Shown: positions 26,394-36,624, counted from the stretch's first letter. The stretch: 64,000 nucleotides of DNA from Halomonas sp. 'Soap Lake #6' (GCF_003031405.1 NZ_CP020469.1:1860001-1924000); one strand, 5' to 3'. Notes: generated from the sequence alone by a model not told the origin. Translations and numbers: made by a program.

Positions 26394-26451
26394 ACATTCG
26401 GCAAACTCAGCGTAGCCTTGTATACAACACACCATAACTAAGAGGCCTCAC

Positions 26452-27942
26452 ATGGCAGCTGTCGGCACTCACTACCCATGGTACAAAAAAGAAGATACCG
26501 ATGCGTTCTTCGCACTGTTTCAAAACAATATTGCCAACTTTGTCATCATTGCGATTACGATGCTAGGCATGGGGTTCCCCAGCTCTATCGTTTATGGTCA
26601 AGTGCTGCCGGGCGCTGCTGTTGCAGTAATGGCAGGCAATTTTTATTACGCCTGGAGCGCCTCACGGCTTGCCCGAAAAGAGAACCGTAGTGATGTCACA
26701 GCACTCTCCTACGGCATCTCAACACCGGTTATGTTTGTCTTTTTGTTTGGTGTACTACTCCCTGCCAAGCAGTTAACCGGTGATGCCGAACTAGCCTGGA
26801 AAGTAGCGGTTGCTGCCTGCTTTATCAGCGGGGCTATTGAAGCCTTAATTAGCATTATTGGCCGCTGGGTTCAGCATCATCTACCACGCGCGGCAATGCT
26901 GGGCGCTGTTGCCGGGGTAGCATTGACCTTCATTGCAGGTGAGATGCTATTTAAAACGCTTGAAATGCCGATAATTGGCCTGCTGGTATTGGGTATCATC
27001 ATCGTTGGCTTGGTCGCTCGGGTTAGCATGCCCTTCAAGTTACCCACCTCGTTATTTGCTATCGTGGTAGGCACTGCCATGGCTTATCTGATTGGCGATG
27101 CTGGCAGCGAGCGCTTCAGCGATGCGTTTACCCACCTTGGCTTTTACCCTTTACTGCCGAATCTCGCCTGGTTTGAAGGACTTGGCCTACTGTTTACCGG
27201 CATGCTGGCTGTGCTCACTGTTGTACTGCCCATTACGCTCTACAACGCCATTGAAACCATGAACAACGTTGAAGCAATGGAAGCCGCAGGTGATAAATAC
27301 GACGTTCGAGAGTGCCAAGCGGTTGATGGAGCAGGCACTATGATCGGCGCCCTGTTCGGTGGAGTTTTTCCTACCACGGTGTATATTGCAACCGTGGGGG
27401 CTAAGTGGATGGGGGCTGGCCGGGGGTACAGTATATTAAATGGTGCAGTTTATGCATTGGCCACCATGTTCGGCCTGATTGCAGCACTAGCTGCCATTAT
27501 CCCTGTGTCAGTAGTAGCCCCCATTTTGGTGTTTGTCGGCATGTCGATGATTGCTACTGCCTTTCAAGCCAACGACACCCGTTACTACCCTGCCATCGCC
27601 TTGGCTATGCTTCCCTACTTTGCCAACTATGTGATGACCCGCTTTAATCGCGGTGCTGGCGAGGTGGTCAGCGATATATCAAGTGCTATTGTGGTAATGG
27701 GTCAGGGTGCCATGTTCATGGCGATTTTCTTGGGTGCAATGACCGTCTCCGCCATCGACCACCAGTTCCGCCGTGCGGCAGCCTTTGCTCTGATTGCCGC
27801 CGGATTCTCATTTGTCGGCCTTATGCATGCTCCTCAATTAGCCTTTAATGCTGCGCCTGAATTTGTCATGGGGTATTTAGCAATGGCACTTTTATTTACC
27901 TACTTCTCCTTCCAGGAAGCCCCCCGACAACGTCAGCGTTAG
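26452..27942 (+). CDS. Nucleobase permease-like membrane protein (NCS2-related)
   Basis: 496 residues with roughly 12-14 hydrophobic segments. Features recall the NCS2 fold: FPSSIVYGQVLPGAAVAVMAGN early, LTVVLPITLYNAIETMNNVEAMEAAG where NCS2 proteins carry their substrate-site glutamate region, and GALFGGVFPTTVYIATVG where they carry GGPPNTTYSEN. It is distinct from UraA and PbuG, so I assign the superfamily but not the substrate. A RutR-like palindrome upstream supports a purine or pyrimidine. Its stop overlaps the convergent MATE gene's stop by four bases. Confidence 0.7.
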   Translation: MAAVGTHYPWYKKEDTDAFFALFQNNIANFVIIAITMLGMGFPSSIVYGQVLPGAAVAVMAGNFYYAWSASRLARKENRSDVTALSYGISTPVMFVFLFGVLLPAKQLTGDAELAWKVAVAACFISGAIEALISIIGRWVQHHLPRAAMLGAVAGVALTFIAGEMLFKTLEMPIIGLLVLGIIIVGLVARVSMPFKLPTSLFAIVVGTAMAYLIGDAGSERFSDAFTHLGFYPLLPNLAWFEGLGLLFTGMLAVLTVVLPITLYNAIETMNNVEAMEAAGDKYDVRECQAVDGAGTMIGALFGGVFPTTVYIATVGAKWMGAGRGYSILNGAVYALATMFGLIAALAAIIPVSVVAPILVFVGMSMIATAFQANDTRYYPAIALAMLPYFANYVMTRFNRGAGEVVSDISSAIVVMGQGAMFMAIFLGAMTVSAIDHQFRRAAAFALIAAGFSFVGLMHAPQLAFNAAPEFVMGYLAMALLFTYFSFQEAPRQRQR

Positions 27943-29291
27943 GAAACATATCCCGCCTGCCTATGCGGGCGGGATAAGATACGCCGCAGCAGCAACCAAG
28001 CCATTAAACCCGCCGCCAGATTACCTACTGCTGCACCGGCGGCCAAACCCATCCAACCATATAAGTAAGCGCCTAACCATAGGCAAGGCAAGTAACAGAT
28101 AAAAAGCCGGGCGCTTGATAACAACATGGCACGCAGTGGCCAACCAAGCGCATTACCTGCCGACACGACTAACATGCATACGCCTAAGGCAGCGTAGCTT
28201 GGCAGTAAAAAGCGGATGATCAGAGCTAATTCGCCTTGCACTTCAGGATTGCCCGCCAAGGCCATGGCTACCCAGGGTGCGCCTAATGCCAATAGCACAC
28301 CCAAACTGAGCTGCCAAATCACTGCCACTTTTAATGCTAAGCGCATCAACTGCTGAATTTGCGCCCAGTCACCTGCACCATAACAGCGCCCAAGCCACGG
28401 AGGCAGCGACATGGTCATGGCTAATATCACCATCAAAGAGAGTGTCTCTAGGCGGCTAGCAAGCCCCCAGGCAGCCACATATGTATCCCCCAGCCCTGCA
28501 ACAGCGGTAATGGCAAGCATTGCTGCTAACGGTGGCATTAACTGGCTTACCATGGCAGGGGCAGCAATACCTATAAAAGGTCGCCAGGAGCGTTGGCACT
28601 CTGGCCAAATATCTTCCCTGGTTACCCACTGGCAGCGCGATAGTGTGCCACTTGTCAGTACGAGGCCCACTGAAAAGGCAATCGCCGTCGCCCAAGCTGC
28701 TCCAGGTAACCCAAAACCGTTCCAGGGACCGACACCAAATATGAGTAGCGGATCAAGCACGAGGTTAATTAAGCTACTCAATACCATCATTTTGCCTGGG
28801 GTTCGTGTGTCGCCATAGGCACGAAACACGCTATAGATAAAATAGAGCAGCGCCCCCAGCCATGCTGAAAATAGTTGCGGCCCCCAGTAACTTCGAATAT
28901 ATCCCAACGCCGCTTCATCTGCGCCCAGTAGCCTAAATACGGGTACCTGGATCAACCACAGCACCACGGCCAAGCTGCCAATCACACCGCCACCAGCAAT
29001 GAGCACCAAGCTGGTTAGACGCTTAGCGCGAGCATCCTCCCCCCCGCCAAGCGCACGGGAAATAAGAGCGGCAATAGCAATTCCCATCCCCACCTGAATA
29101 CCGATGATTAAAAAGGATAGTGGGAAGGTAAACGACTGCGCGGCTAGCGGCGATGTACCCAAACGGGCAATAAAAGCACTATCTACAAGCTGAAAACCCA
29201 ATAGCGCCAATACACCGATAGCCATTGGCCAAGTTTGCCGCCATAGGGTTATAGCCAACTCGCGTTGCTGCATAAAAGCTGCCAAACACAT
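27939..29291 (-). CDS. MATE family efflux transporter
   Basis: 450 residues with 12 predicted transmembrane segments in two halves, as in DinF/NorM multidrug exporters. QLVDSAFIARLGTSPLAAQSFTFPLSF is the first-helix motif; VFRAYGDTRTPGKMMVLSSLINLVLDPLLIFG, spread over TM5, is highly typical; and APAMVSQLMPPLAAM opens the second half. It should expel cationic drugs in exchange for H+ or Na+. Start choice is uncertain: GGGAG lies very close to the first ATG, and a later ATG (codon 7) or TTG (codon 3) is possible. The gene is alone on its strand. Confidence 0.88.
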   Translation of the reverse strand: MCLAAFMQQRELAITLWRQTWPMAIGVLALLGFQLVDSAFIARLGTSPLAAQSFTFPLSFLIIGIQVGMGIAIAALISRALGGGEDARAKRLTSLVLIAGGGVIGSLAVVLWLIQVPVFRLLGADEAALGYIRSYWGPQLFSAWLGALLYFIYSVFRAYGDTRTPGKMMVLSSLINLVLDPLLIFGVGPWNGFGLPGAAWATAIAFSVGLVLTSGTLSRCQWVTREDIWPECQRSWRPFIGIAAPAMVSQLMPPLAAMLAITAVAGLGDTYVAAWGLASRLETLSLMVILAMTMSLPPWLGRCYGAGDWAQIQQLMRLALKVAVIWQLSLGVLLALGAPWVAMALAGNPEVQGELALIIRFLLPSYAALGVCMLVVSAGNALGWPLRAMLLSSARLFICYLPCLWLGAYLYGWMGLAAGAAVGNLAAGLMAWLLLRRILSRPHRQAGYVS

Positions 29292-29342
29292 GCTCCCTGA
29301 TAAATAAAACGGTAAAATAAGAACTACTAGAGCATCACATAC

Positions 29343-29380
29343 AAAAGCGCCACTACCCCGGCTGGGGTAGTGGCGCTTTT
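29343..29380. terminator. Bidirectional terminator between MATE and yceI genes
   Basis: A 17-bp perfect stem AAAAGCGCCACTACCCC / GGGGTAGTGGCGCTTTT with a four-base loop. It gives a T-run on both strands. Confidence 0.85.
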
Positions 29381-29393
29381 CGTGAAGCTAAAC

Positions 29394-29978
29394 TTACTGA
29401 CGAATACCTTCAAATGTCACATAAAGCTCCAGCTCGTGCATTGACTCAGGGAAATCACTCATATCAATGCCGAAATCGCTGAGCGTCAGCATAGTGCTAC
29501 CTTCAAAGCCAGCACGATAGTTACCCCAGGGGTCATCACCTTCGCCCATTAAGGTAACCGGCATTTCGATCTCTTGGGTTTCGCCATGTAGCGTCAGGTC
29601 ACCCGTTACCACACCTTCGTTCTCACCGGTTGACTCAAAGCCAGTCGATGTAAAGGTTGCGGTGGGATACTCACTAGCATTCAAGAAGTCACTGCTCAGG
29701 AAGTGGCGATCACGCTCAGCATGATTGGTGTTAAGACTGCTCACCTGCACTTCCATTTCTACAGAAGAGGCGTCTACGTCATCTGCATCGTAAGAGAACT
29801 GACCATCAAACTCTTCAAACGTACCAAGAATATAGGAGAAGCCCAAATGGTTGATTTTGAACTGCACAAAAGCGTGCTGGCCTTCAGTATCAATCTGGTA
29901 GTCAGCGGCCTGCGCTTGACTTAATGGTACCAAAGCAGCGGCAGCGATGGCTGTTGCGAATGCAGTTTTCTTTAACAT
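29394..29978 (-). CDS. yceI: YceI family periplasmic lipid-binding protein
   Basis: 194 residues. The signal peptide MLKKTAFATAIAAAALVP...QAQA is cleaved near residue 24. The mature part ADYQIDTEGQHAFVQFKINHLGFSY begins the YceI lipocalin-like barrel. NTNHAERDRHFLSSDFLNASEYPTATF, in two parts, is the family core, with GDLTLHGETQEI following. These proteins bind polyisoprenoids such as ubiquinone. The start follows AGGAGA by eight bases. Next to the cytochrome b561 gene, as in the E. coli yceJ-yceI pair, suggesting a shared quinone role. Confidence 0.92.
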   Translation of the reverse strand: MLKKTAFATAIAAAALVPLSQAQAADYQIDTEGQHAFVQFKINHLGFSYILGTFEEFDGQFSYDADDVDASSVEMEVQVSSLNTNHAERDRHFLSSDFLNASEYPTATFTSTGFESTGENEGVVTGDLTLHGETQEIEMPVTLMGEGDDPWGNYRAGFEGSTMLTLSDFGIDMSDFPESMHELELYVTFEGIRQ

Positions 29979-30080
29979 ATTAGATGTCTCCTCTCTTTCC
30001 TTAAGAATCACTATGGTGAGCACCTCTCACCCTAGCAGCGTACAAATCGATTCGTTATTCGTGTAGTTAACTGTTTGGCT

Positions 30081-30128
30081 ATGCTCACTTCTGTCTATGC
30101 TCACTTCTGACGATGCTCACTTCTGACC
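30081..30128. repeat. Three 16-bp tandem repeats across the cytochrome b561 stop codon
   Basis: Units ATGCTCACTTCTGTCT, ATGCTCACTTCTGACG, ATGCTCACTTCTGACC. The rightmost unit contains the gene's final codons and stop; the others are downstream copies of that tail. Confidence 0.9.
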
Positions 30129-30668
30129 ATGGGTCGGGTTCACCATACGAACCAGGGTTGAGTGTCGATCAAACCAGTGGTGCTTGACTGCGGCCAGTGC
30201 ATGGCCTGCAGCTAACAACATTAATGCCAGTGCACTGTACCAGTGAATATCGCCCGCCAAACTGGCTTGATTGGGCAGCCCGTATAGTACCGCCGGCATT
30301 TCAAACCAACCGAATACACTAATCCCCCTACCATTAGCGGTGGAAATTAAGTAGCCGCTTACCATAACAACCAACAATAAAACGTAAAGTGCAATATGCC
30401 CCATATGGGCTGCCACTTTCTCTATACGGCTACCCTCAGCCCTGGGAGTAGGCTGCACTAAACGCCAAAAGATACGCAGAGCAGTCGCCAGCAATAGCAA
30501 AATTCCAATTGAGCGATGAATCCATGGTCCTTGGTTGTACCAAGGGTCATAGTACCCCAGCCCCGTCATCCACCACCCTAGAATAAACAGCCCGATGATG
30601 GTGATCGCACTAAGCCAATGAAACAGAATACTTATGACACCCCAACCATGCTGCGTGTTCCGCCACAT
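30117..30668 (-). CDS. yceJ: Cytochrome b561 (CybB/YceJ type)
   Basis: 183 residues with four transmembrane helices. Haem-ligand histidines fall in ILFHWLSAITIIGLF, GPWIHRSIGILLLLATALRIFWRL, HIALYVLLLVVMVSGYLI and AGHALAAVKHHWFDR. The family oxidises quinol and passes electrons within the membrane. The start is placed at the second ATG, which has GGAG nine bases upstream; the first has no site. It is 138 bp upstream of yceI on the same strand with no terminator in between. The C-terminal coding end lies inside a 16-bp tandem repeat. Confidence 0.9.
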   Translation of the reverse strand: MWRNTQHGWGVISILFHWLSAITIIGLFILGWWMTGLGYYDPWYNQGPWIHRSIGILLLLATALRIFWRLVQPTPRAEGSRIEKVAAHMGHIALYVLLLVVMVSGYLISTANGRGISVFGWFEMPAVLYGLPNQASLAGDIHWYSALALMLLAAGHALAAVKHHWFDRHSTLVRMVNPTHGQK

Positions 30669-30980
30669 CCCATTATTCTCCGTAGCTACCATCTAATTTG
30701 ATATATCTGGCTTGAAATATCTGGCTTGAAATAGTTAGTGGTTAACTCTGCTTAACGAATGGATAACAAAAGCATAACGGTTCTTGCTGAAAAAGACTGC
30801 TGAAAAAAGCAGAACACTTCATTCGTAAAAACCGTTGATAGCCCTGTGTCAGGGTAGCAAAGCTAATAAAAAACCGGCCACTAGCGGCCGGTTCACTACA
30901 TTAAATAGCTACTCTATATGACTATGTCAAACAGCTAGCCAAGCAACTATGCCAGGCAAAACCACACTAAATAATGCGAG
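30669..30980. other. Intergenic region between cytochrome b561 and metZ
   Basis: Contains a 14-bp tandem pair, ATATCTGGCTTGAA, at 30703-30716 and 30717-30730, lying where the cytochrome promoter should be. The metZ terminator follows at 30865-30893. No gene is visible. Confidence 0.5.
30865..30893 (-). terminator. Terminator after metZ
   Basis: AACCGGCC / GGCCGGTT stem with a six-base loop. On the minus strand it is followed by TTTTTATT. It ends the long cvpA-purF-metZ series. Confidence 0.85.
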
Positions 30981-32180
30981 TTAGCGGGCAGCGAGCGCAT
31001 CCAAACCACGGGCAAGGTCTCGCTGGATATCCGCCTGACTTTCCAAACCAACCGCAACGCGTATTAACCCAGGTGTAATGCCCGCTGCTTCTTTCTGGTC
31101 ATCAGAAAGACGGCCATGGGTAGTCGTAGCTGGATGGGTAATAGTAGTTTTGACATCACCAAGATTACCTGTAATAGAAAGCATGCGCGTGGCATCAATC
31201 ACCTGCCAAGCCCCAGACTGTCCGCCTCTCACGTCAAAACCCAAGACCGCGCCAAAGCCCCGCTGCTGCTGTTTAGCAAGCGCATGTTGTGGATGCGCTT
31301 CCAAACCACTGTAGTAGACCTTATTCACAGCTGGGTGCTGGTCTAGCCAACGTGCCAGCGTCATCGCATTCTCGCAGTGTGCGTTCATACGCAGTGAGAG
31401 GGTTTCTAGCCCTTTGGTAAAAATCCACGCGTTAAAAGGGCTCAAGCATGGGCCGCAAGTACGCACCACACCAAACACCTCTTCCAGCACATCGTGCCTC
31501 CCTACCACCGCACCACCAATCGCTCGCCCCTGGCCATCCAGGTATTTAGTAGCAGAGTGAATTACCAAGTCAGCACCCAACGCAATCGGTTGCTGCAAGG
31601 CGGGGGTTAAAAAGCAGTTATCAATGGCTAGCAGTGCCCCACTACGCTTAGCAAGTGCTGCAAGTGCTGGAATATCGGCCACTTCCGACAGCGGGTTGGA
31701 AGGTGTCTCTGCGAATAGCAGCTTGGTTGCAGGGCTGACCGCGGCTTCCCAAGCCGCGATATTCGACAACTCGACGTAGCGAGTGGTAATACCAAACTTA
31801 CCCAGGTATTTATCAAACAAACTAACGGTCGAGCCAAACAGCGAGCGAGAAGCAACAACTTCATCCCCTGCCGATAACAGCGCAAGCGCTGTTGAGAGGA
31901 TGGCCGACATTCCAGAGCTGGTCGCTACACAACGTTCGCCACCTTCAAGCGCCGCCAAACGACGCTCAAACGTATGCACCGTGGGATTGGTGAAACGTGA
32001 ATAGACGTTGCCCGGCTCCTGTCCACCAAACTTACGCGCAGCCTCTGCTGCGCTTTCATAGACAAAACTAGAGGTAGGGAAAATCGGTTCCGAATGCTCT
32101 TGTTCGAAAGTACGCTGGTGGCCCGCGCGAATCGCTAACGTCTCTATAGACCACTCATCCTGCTGGCTATCATCGTGCAT
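30981..32180 (-). CDS. metZ: O-succinylhomoserine sulfhydrylase
   Basis: A 399-residue PLP enzyme of the Cys/Met metabolism family. It makes homocysteine directly from O-succinylhomoserine and sulfide. VYSRFTNPTVHTFERRLAALEG, the PLP lysine in SATKYLDGQGR (about residue 211), the NPLSEVADI loop and ITHPATTTHGRLS fit MetZ rather than MetB/MetC. The start is the ATG nine bases after AGGGG. It is 36 bp downstream of purF, the order purF-metZ seen in Pseudomonas, so it is probably read from the same transcript. Confidence 0.93.
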   Translation of the reverse strand: MHDDSQQDEWSIETLAIRAGHQRTFEQEHSEPIFPTSSFVYESAAEAARKFGGQEPGNVYSRFTNPTVHTFERRLAALEGGERCVATSSGMSAILSTALALLSAGDEVVASRSLFGSTVSLFDKYLGKFGITTRYVELSNIAAWEAAVSPATKLLFAETPSNPLSEVADIPALAALAKRSGALLAIDNCFLTPALQQPIALGADLVIHSATKYLDGQGRAIGGAVVGRHDVLEEVFGVVRTCGPCLSPFNAWIFTKGLETLSLRMNAHCENAMTLARWLDQHPAVNKVYYSGLEAHPQHALAKQQQRGFGAVLGFDVRGGQSGAWQVIDATRMLSITGNLGDVKTTITHPATTTHGRLSDDQKEAAGITPGLIRVAVGLESQADIQRDLARGLDALAAR

Positions 32181-32216
32181 GGCTTTGCCCCTTGTGTAAG
32201 GCATCAATGTGCATGG

Positions 32217-33737
32217 CTAGTCGTCAAAATCATCATCTTGGTTATGCATATCCACCAAGGCATGATCGCCTGCACTTTGGTCCTTTGCCGCATCATTACG
32301 GCTAGCCTCCAAAACGGCTAGATAGGCATCATCGATATCACCGGTTATGTAATTACCATCAAATACTGAGCAGTCAAACGCTTCCATTTCAGGATTAACT
32401 TCCCGGCAGGCGTCTTTCAGATCTTCCAGATCTTGATAGAAGATTCGATCAGCGCCAATCAGTTGCCCAACCTCCTCTTCCGTGCGGCCATGGGCGATCA
32501 GTTCTGAGGCAACCGGCATATCAATGCCATATACATTGGGATAGCGTACCGGCGGGGCTGCTGAGGCAAAGTAAACTTTTCGCGCACCAGCATCGCGAGC
32601 CATTTGAATAATTTGCTTACAAGTAGTGCCGCGCACAATGGAGTCATCCACCAGCAGGACATTTTTACCCCTGAACTCCACATCGATGGCATTTAGCTTT
32701 TGGCGTACCGATTTTTTACGCTGGGTTTGGCCCGGCATAATAAAGGTTCGGCCAATATAGCGGTTCTTCATAAACCCTTCACGATAGGTCACCCCAAGGT
32801 GCTGAGCCATTTCCAGCGCCGAGGTACGGGAGGTATCGGGAATAGGAATAACCACATCGATATCATGATCCGGCCACTCATTGAGAATGCGATCACCCAG
32901 CTTGCGGCCCATTTGCATGCGCGTGCCATACACATAGGCGCCATCCAAAAGCGAATCCGGGCGTGCTAGGTAAACGTGCTCAAAAATGCACGAGTGTAAC
33001 TGCGGACGGTCTGCACAAACTTGAGTGTGCACCTGCCCTTGCATATCAACAAAAATAGCCTCGCCAGGCGCCAAATCGCGCTCTAGCTCAAAACCACCTA
33101 CATCCAGCGCCACAGATTCAGAGGCAATCATTACCTCTTGGCCGTCGGCATCTTGACGTGTGCCAAACACTACTGGGCGAATGCCATAGGGGTCACGAAA
33201 TGCCACCATGCCAAAGCCATTGATAATCGCGACCGCCGCGTAGCCGCCTTTGCAGCGCCGATGCACTCTACGAACCGCATCAAAAATATCTTCTGCTTCT
33301 AAATGCAGGCCCTGCTTGCCCAACTCATGGGCAAATACGTTAAGCAGCACTTCGGAGTCGGAGCTAGTGTTGATATGACGCAAATCGGTGGAGAAAAGCT
33401 CCTGCTTCAGCTGCTCAGAATTGGTCAGGTTACCGTTGTGCGCTAGCGCTATGCCATAAGGAGAGTTGACATAAAACGGCTGCGACTCAGCTTCACTGGA
33501 AGAGCCTGCCGTAGGATAACGTACGTGCCCAATGCCCAGGTTGCCTTTAAGACGAGCCATATGCCGAGTATGAAACACGTCTCTAACCAGCCCGTTACTC
33601 TTGCGCAGTAAGAAGCGTCCCTCGCTCCAGGTCATCATGCCGGCAGCGTCCTGGCCCCGATGCTGAAGTACGGTCAGGGCATCGTAGATTCCCTGATTTA
33701 CCGCCTGCTTGGCCAGAAGGCCCACAATACCGCACAT
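32217..33737 (-). CDS. purF: Amidophosphoribosyltransferase
   Basis: A 506-residue first-step enzyme of purine synthesis, forming phosphoribosylamine from PRPP and glutamine. MCGIVG exposes the N-terminal nucleophile Cys2. RGQDAAGM and GHVRYPTAG are in the glutaminase domain, and the PRPP loop [13 protein letters not shown] is near residues 358-371. The acidic tail after residue 490 is variable in the family. The GAGG ribosome site lies nine bases before the start. A 149-bp gap separates it from cvpA. Confidence 0.97.
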   Translation of the reverse strand: MCGIVGLLAKQAVNQGIYDALTVLQHRGQDAAGMMTWSEGRFLLRKSNGLVRDVFHTRHMARLKGNLGIGHVRYPTAGSSSEAESQPFYVNSPYGIALAHNGNLTNSEQLKQELFSTDLRHINTSSDSEVLLNVFAHELGKQGLHLEAEDIFDAVRRVHRRCKGGYAAVAIINGFGMVAFRDPYGIRPVVFGTRQDADGQEVMIASESVALDVGGFELERDLAPGEAIFVDMQGQVHTQVCADRPQLHSCIFEHVYLARPDSLLDGAYVYGTRMQMGRKLGDRILNEWPDHDIDVVIPIPDTSRTSALEMAQHLGVTYREGFMKNRYIGRTFIMPGQTQRKKSVRQKLNAIDVEFRGKNVLLVDDSIVRGTTCKQIIQMARDAGARKVYFASAAPPVRYPNVYGIDMPVASELIAHGRTEEEVGQLIGADRIFYQDLEDLKDACREVNPEMEAFDCSVFDGNYITGDIDDAYLAVLEASRNDAAKDQSAGDHALVDMHNQDDDFDD

Positions 33738-33886
33738 TCCAGTTACCTCGCTTTAATGCCATGACTTACCGGGGTAAGCCCGTACGTTCATCAACTTACA
33801 GAAACCCACAACATAGAACGATGCGGGTAGCTTACAAAAGAGGTTATAAAGCACTTCTCAAAATGGTAATGATTCAACCTTAAGCG

Positions 33887-34471
33887 CTACTCATTTTCTG
33901 GAGTAATGTGTACGCCTGGATCAAGGGGAGCTTGCTTGGCGCGCAGGTCAGGCAAAGAAATATCACGCAGTGATTCCGGGGCTTGAGGGAGCTCTCTCTC
34001 CCACTGATCCAACTGACTTACCGCCCAGTCTCTTAGCTCAATAAATGTAGGGCGTAACGCTGCTTGCTGCCAAGCTTGAAGCTCGCCAAGTGGCGTCAAC
34101 GTAATAAGTACAGTAGCTACCAGAAGAATGACTGTTCCACGGGCCACACCAAAAGCCGCACCTGCAACGCGATTTAACAGCCCCATACCGACCCACTCTA
34201 CGGCAGCATGTACCAAGCGGATAACGATACCGCACAACAAGATGACGGCAAAAATCACCAAAATAAACGCTAAGACCAAGCGTGCATCAAAGCTCTCAAT
34301 AAAACCGCTCATCAACTCGGCTACTGGCTCGGCGAGCACCCGAGCCACCATTAGCGCCACAACCCAAGCAGCCAGGCCTAGCGCCTCTCTAACAAAGCCA
34401 CGCACAAAGCCTGCCAGCATTGAAAGTGCCAAGACAGCCAAAAAAATCGCATCTATCCAGGTAAGTGCCAT
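33887..34471 (-). CDS. cvpA: CvpA family inner-membrane protein
   Basis: 194 residues with four transmembrane helices: WIDAIFLAVLALSMLAGFVRG, LGLAAWVVALMVARVLA, LVLAFILVIFAVILLCGIVIRL and GVARGTVILLVATVLITL. It is named for colicin V production, but linked in enterobacteria to envelope stress and bile tolerance. It starts five bases after the dedD stop and precedes purF, as in E. coli. Confidence 0.92.
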   Translation of the reverse strand: MALTWIDAIFLAVLALSMLAGFVRGFVREALGLAAWVVALMVARVLAEPVAELMSGFIESFDARLVLAFILVIFAVILLCGIVIRLVHAAVEWVGMGLLNRVAGAAFGVARGTVILLVATVLITLTPLGELQAWQQAALRPTFIELRDWAVSQLDQWERELPQAPESLRDISLPDLRAKQAPLDPGVHITPENE

Positions 34472-34476
34472 ATAAA

Positions 34477-35130
34477 TTAATCTCTTACCCTGACTAATAA
34501 ACCTTGAACATTGGCACGCTGCTTAATCAACGCCATGGCCGCCTCGCCATCTTCGGAGGTGGCGTAGGGGCCAACATAGACGGTGGTGAGATTATTTTCG
34601 CGCTCACGCTTGTAGGTGCTAAACCCCTCTGCTCCCAGTTGCTCGCCTAGGCGCTGCGCATTCGCAGCATCTCCGAAGCTCCCCACTTGTATCGCCCACT
34701 CGCCTCGCTGCGTAGTAGCAGGGCCAGCCGAACTGGAGCCCGACGAACTTGCTGAAGAAGAGCTAGATGAAGTATTGCTGCTTGAAGATGCATTGCCACC
34801 GGAATTGGCAGCCACCAATGCAGCAATTGGGTCATTAGCGGGCGGAGACACAGGAGCCGTGTCTGGCTGCCGGGGCGCAGCATCAATTGGCGTGCTAATA
34901 ACAGTGTCACTCCCAGATGACTCAGAAGTTGGCAATGCATTAATAGTTGATGGCATCTCTGGTGCGGGAACATCCTGTCGCGCAACTTGAACGGGCTGCT
35001 CAATAACAAAAGTAGGCTGCGGGCGCTCTTCCCGTGGAGCGGGATCACTCATCAGCCACGGCACAAAGATCGCCAGTAGCGCGAGTAAAATGACAATACC
35101 GCTGATGCGTTCCGTTTTACCGTATTTCAT
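34477..35130 (-). CDS. dedD: SPOR-domain cell-division protein (DedD-like)
   Basis: 217 residues: a short cytoplasmic N-terminus, one transmembrane segment (ISGIVILLALLAIFVPWLM), a long Pro/Ser/Ala-rich linker with a run of serines around the middle, then a C-terminal SPOR domain starting GEWAIQVGSFGDAANAQRLG. SPOR domains bind denuded glycan at the division septum. The start is the ATG seven bases after GGAG. It sits between folC and cvpA, the conserved dedD position. The linker is low-complexity and can vary between strains. Confidence 0.9.
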   Translation of the reverse strand: MKYGKTERISGIVILLALLAIFVPWLMSDPAPREERPQPTFVIEQPVQVARQDVPAPEMPSTINALPTSESSGSDTVISTPIDAAPRQPDTAPVSPPANDPIAALVAANSGGNASSSSNTSSSSSSASSSGSSSAGPATTQRGEWAIQVGSFGDAANAQRLGEQLGAEGFSTYKRERENNLTTVYVGPYATSEDGEAAMALIKQRANVQGLLVRVRD

Positions 35131-35163
35131 ATCCGTCTCCATCAGGCTTAGCGGGCATTACGG

Positions 35164-36624
35164 TTAGGCTTGTCGAGCTTGCGGCAGCGGGTTTGCTAAA
35201 AGCGCAGCCACGGTGAAAAATGATCCGGTGGCCAACACACGGTCATCCAGCGTTAAGCTCTCGGCAATTGCGCTTACTCCCTCTTCGGGTGAAGCCGCAC
35301 AGTAGCGCACACTTCCGCCCCGCGAGGTAATCCGCTCGGCTAATTCAGCCGCTGGCCGTCCACGCTCCCCTTCAAGAGTGACGCACACCCAATCAGTAAT
35401 ACGTGGAAGGAGAGCGTCTATCACACCGTCCGCATCTTTATCATTGAGCATACCAATCAAGGCCCACTGCCGCCCACCAGGCGGAGGCACAGGTAACCGA
35501 CGGGCCACGTATTCAGCAGCATGAGGGTTATGCCCCACATCCAAGCACCATTGACCAACCCACTGCATACGCCCTGGAAGCCTTACCGACCCCAGCGCAT
35601 CGCAACATGCTTTTGTGGTTAACAGCACGCCGCCAAGTGACAAGGCCTGCAGCGCTGTGGCGGCATTATCAATCGGCAGCCCTGGATCGGGAAGCCCATT
35701 AAGTGAAATTGTTTCGCCATCAGCGTTTAGACCATACCAACACCAAGAAGTGTTGGCTGTGTCGTTACTTTCTCTGACACCGCCTATTGGTCCATGTTCT
35801 GCAACGTCATGCTTTACAGTACCACTCTCGCTTAGATCCCTCCCTATAAAGTCACTGTCAGCATTTCTAACGGTGCGCTGATCAGAACCGACAAGTAAAC
35901 TATGGGAAAACGCTACTCCTAAGCTATAAACAGGAGCGGAGATGGCAGTGGCAGAATCGGCAACACTTGCTGGTAGTGACAGGCTGCCCAACACCGCAGG
36001 CTTTAATGGGCGAAAAATACCCGCTTTCTCACGCCCAATTTGATCAATATCTGTGCCGAGAAAATTCGCGTGGTCCTGGGCAATAGTCGTTACCACACCA
36101 ACGTCAGCATCAATAATATTAATCGCATCCAAGCGCCCACCCAGGCCTACTTCAAGTAGTGCCAAATCAAGCTTGGCCTTAGCCAAACACCATAGCGCAC
36201 ATAGCGTCCCTGCTTCGAAATAGGTCAGACTAATGGCGGGCTTTTGTAGCCTTGCAGCTTCTACTTCAGCAAAGCCCTCCACTAGCTGTTGGTCTTCGGC
36301 TTCCCGTCCATTGATAGTGACACGCTCGTTGTAACGCAAAAGGTGGGGAGACGTGTAAGTACCTGTTCGCAGGCCATGGGAGCGGGCTAGAGCATCCATC
36401 ATGGCAAGGGTAGACCCCTTGCCATTGGTGCCCGCAACAGTAATCACCCGCGTTGCAATGGGGCGAGTTAGCAACCCCATTCGCGTAGCTACCTGCGATA
36501 CCCTCTCAAGCCCCATATCAATCCCTACTGGGTGCAGGGTTTCAAGATAATGTAGCCAATCCGCCAAGGACCTCGGTGTTAAAGACTTAGATGTTAAGGA
36601 CTTAGATGTTAAGGACTTAGGCAT
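35164..36624 (-). CDS. folC: Dihydrofolate synthase / folylpolyglutamate synthase
   Basis: A 486-residue Mur-ligase-type enzyme adding glutamate to dihydropteroate and folates. The ATP loop [10 protein letters not shown] ends near residue 72, with [16 protein letters not shown] and [12 protein letters not shown] following; [10 protein letters not shown] and [12 protein letters not shown] are in the C-domain. Two oddities: the N-terminus is a triple KSLTS repeat encoded by 15-bp tandem units, and about 45 residues (near 235-285) are inserted compared with E. coli FolC (422). The start overlaps the accD stop by eight bases; a longer frame running inside accD is rejected. Confidence 0.92.
   Translation of the reverse strand: MPKSLTSKSLTSKSLTPRSLADWLHYLETLHPVGIDMGLERVSQVATRMGLLTRPIATRVITVAGTNGKGSTLAMMDALARSHGLRTGTYTSPHLLRYNERVTINGREAEDQQLVEGFAEVEAARLQKPAISLTYFEAGTLCALWCLAKAKLDLALLEVGLGGRLDAINIIDADVGVVTTIAQDHANFLGTDIDQIGREKAGIFRPLKPAVLGSLSLPASVADSATAISAPVYSLGVAFSHSLLVGSDQRTVRNADSDFIGRDLSESGTVKHDVAEHGPIGGVRESNDTANTSWCWYGLNADGETISLNGLPDPGLPIDNAATALQALSLGGVLLTTKACCDALGSVRLPGRMQWVGQWCLDVGHNPHAAEYVARRLPVPPPGGRQWALIGMLNDKDADGVIDALLPRITDWVCVTLEGERGRPAAELAERITSRGGSVRYCAASPEEGVSAIAESLTLDDRVLATGSFFTVAALLANPLPQARQA
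36578..36622. repeat. Three 15-bp tandem repeats at the start of folC
   Basis: Units GTTAAAGACTTAGAT, GTTAAGGACTTAGAT and GTTAAGGACTTAGGC, in frame, encoding repeated K-S-L-T-S. Slippage would change protein length by five residues without a frameshift. Confidence 0.95.
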
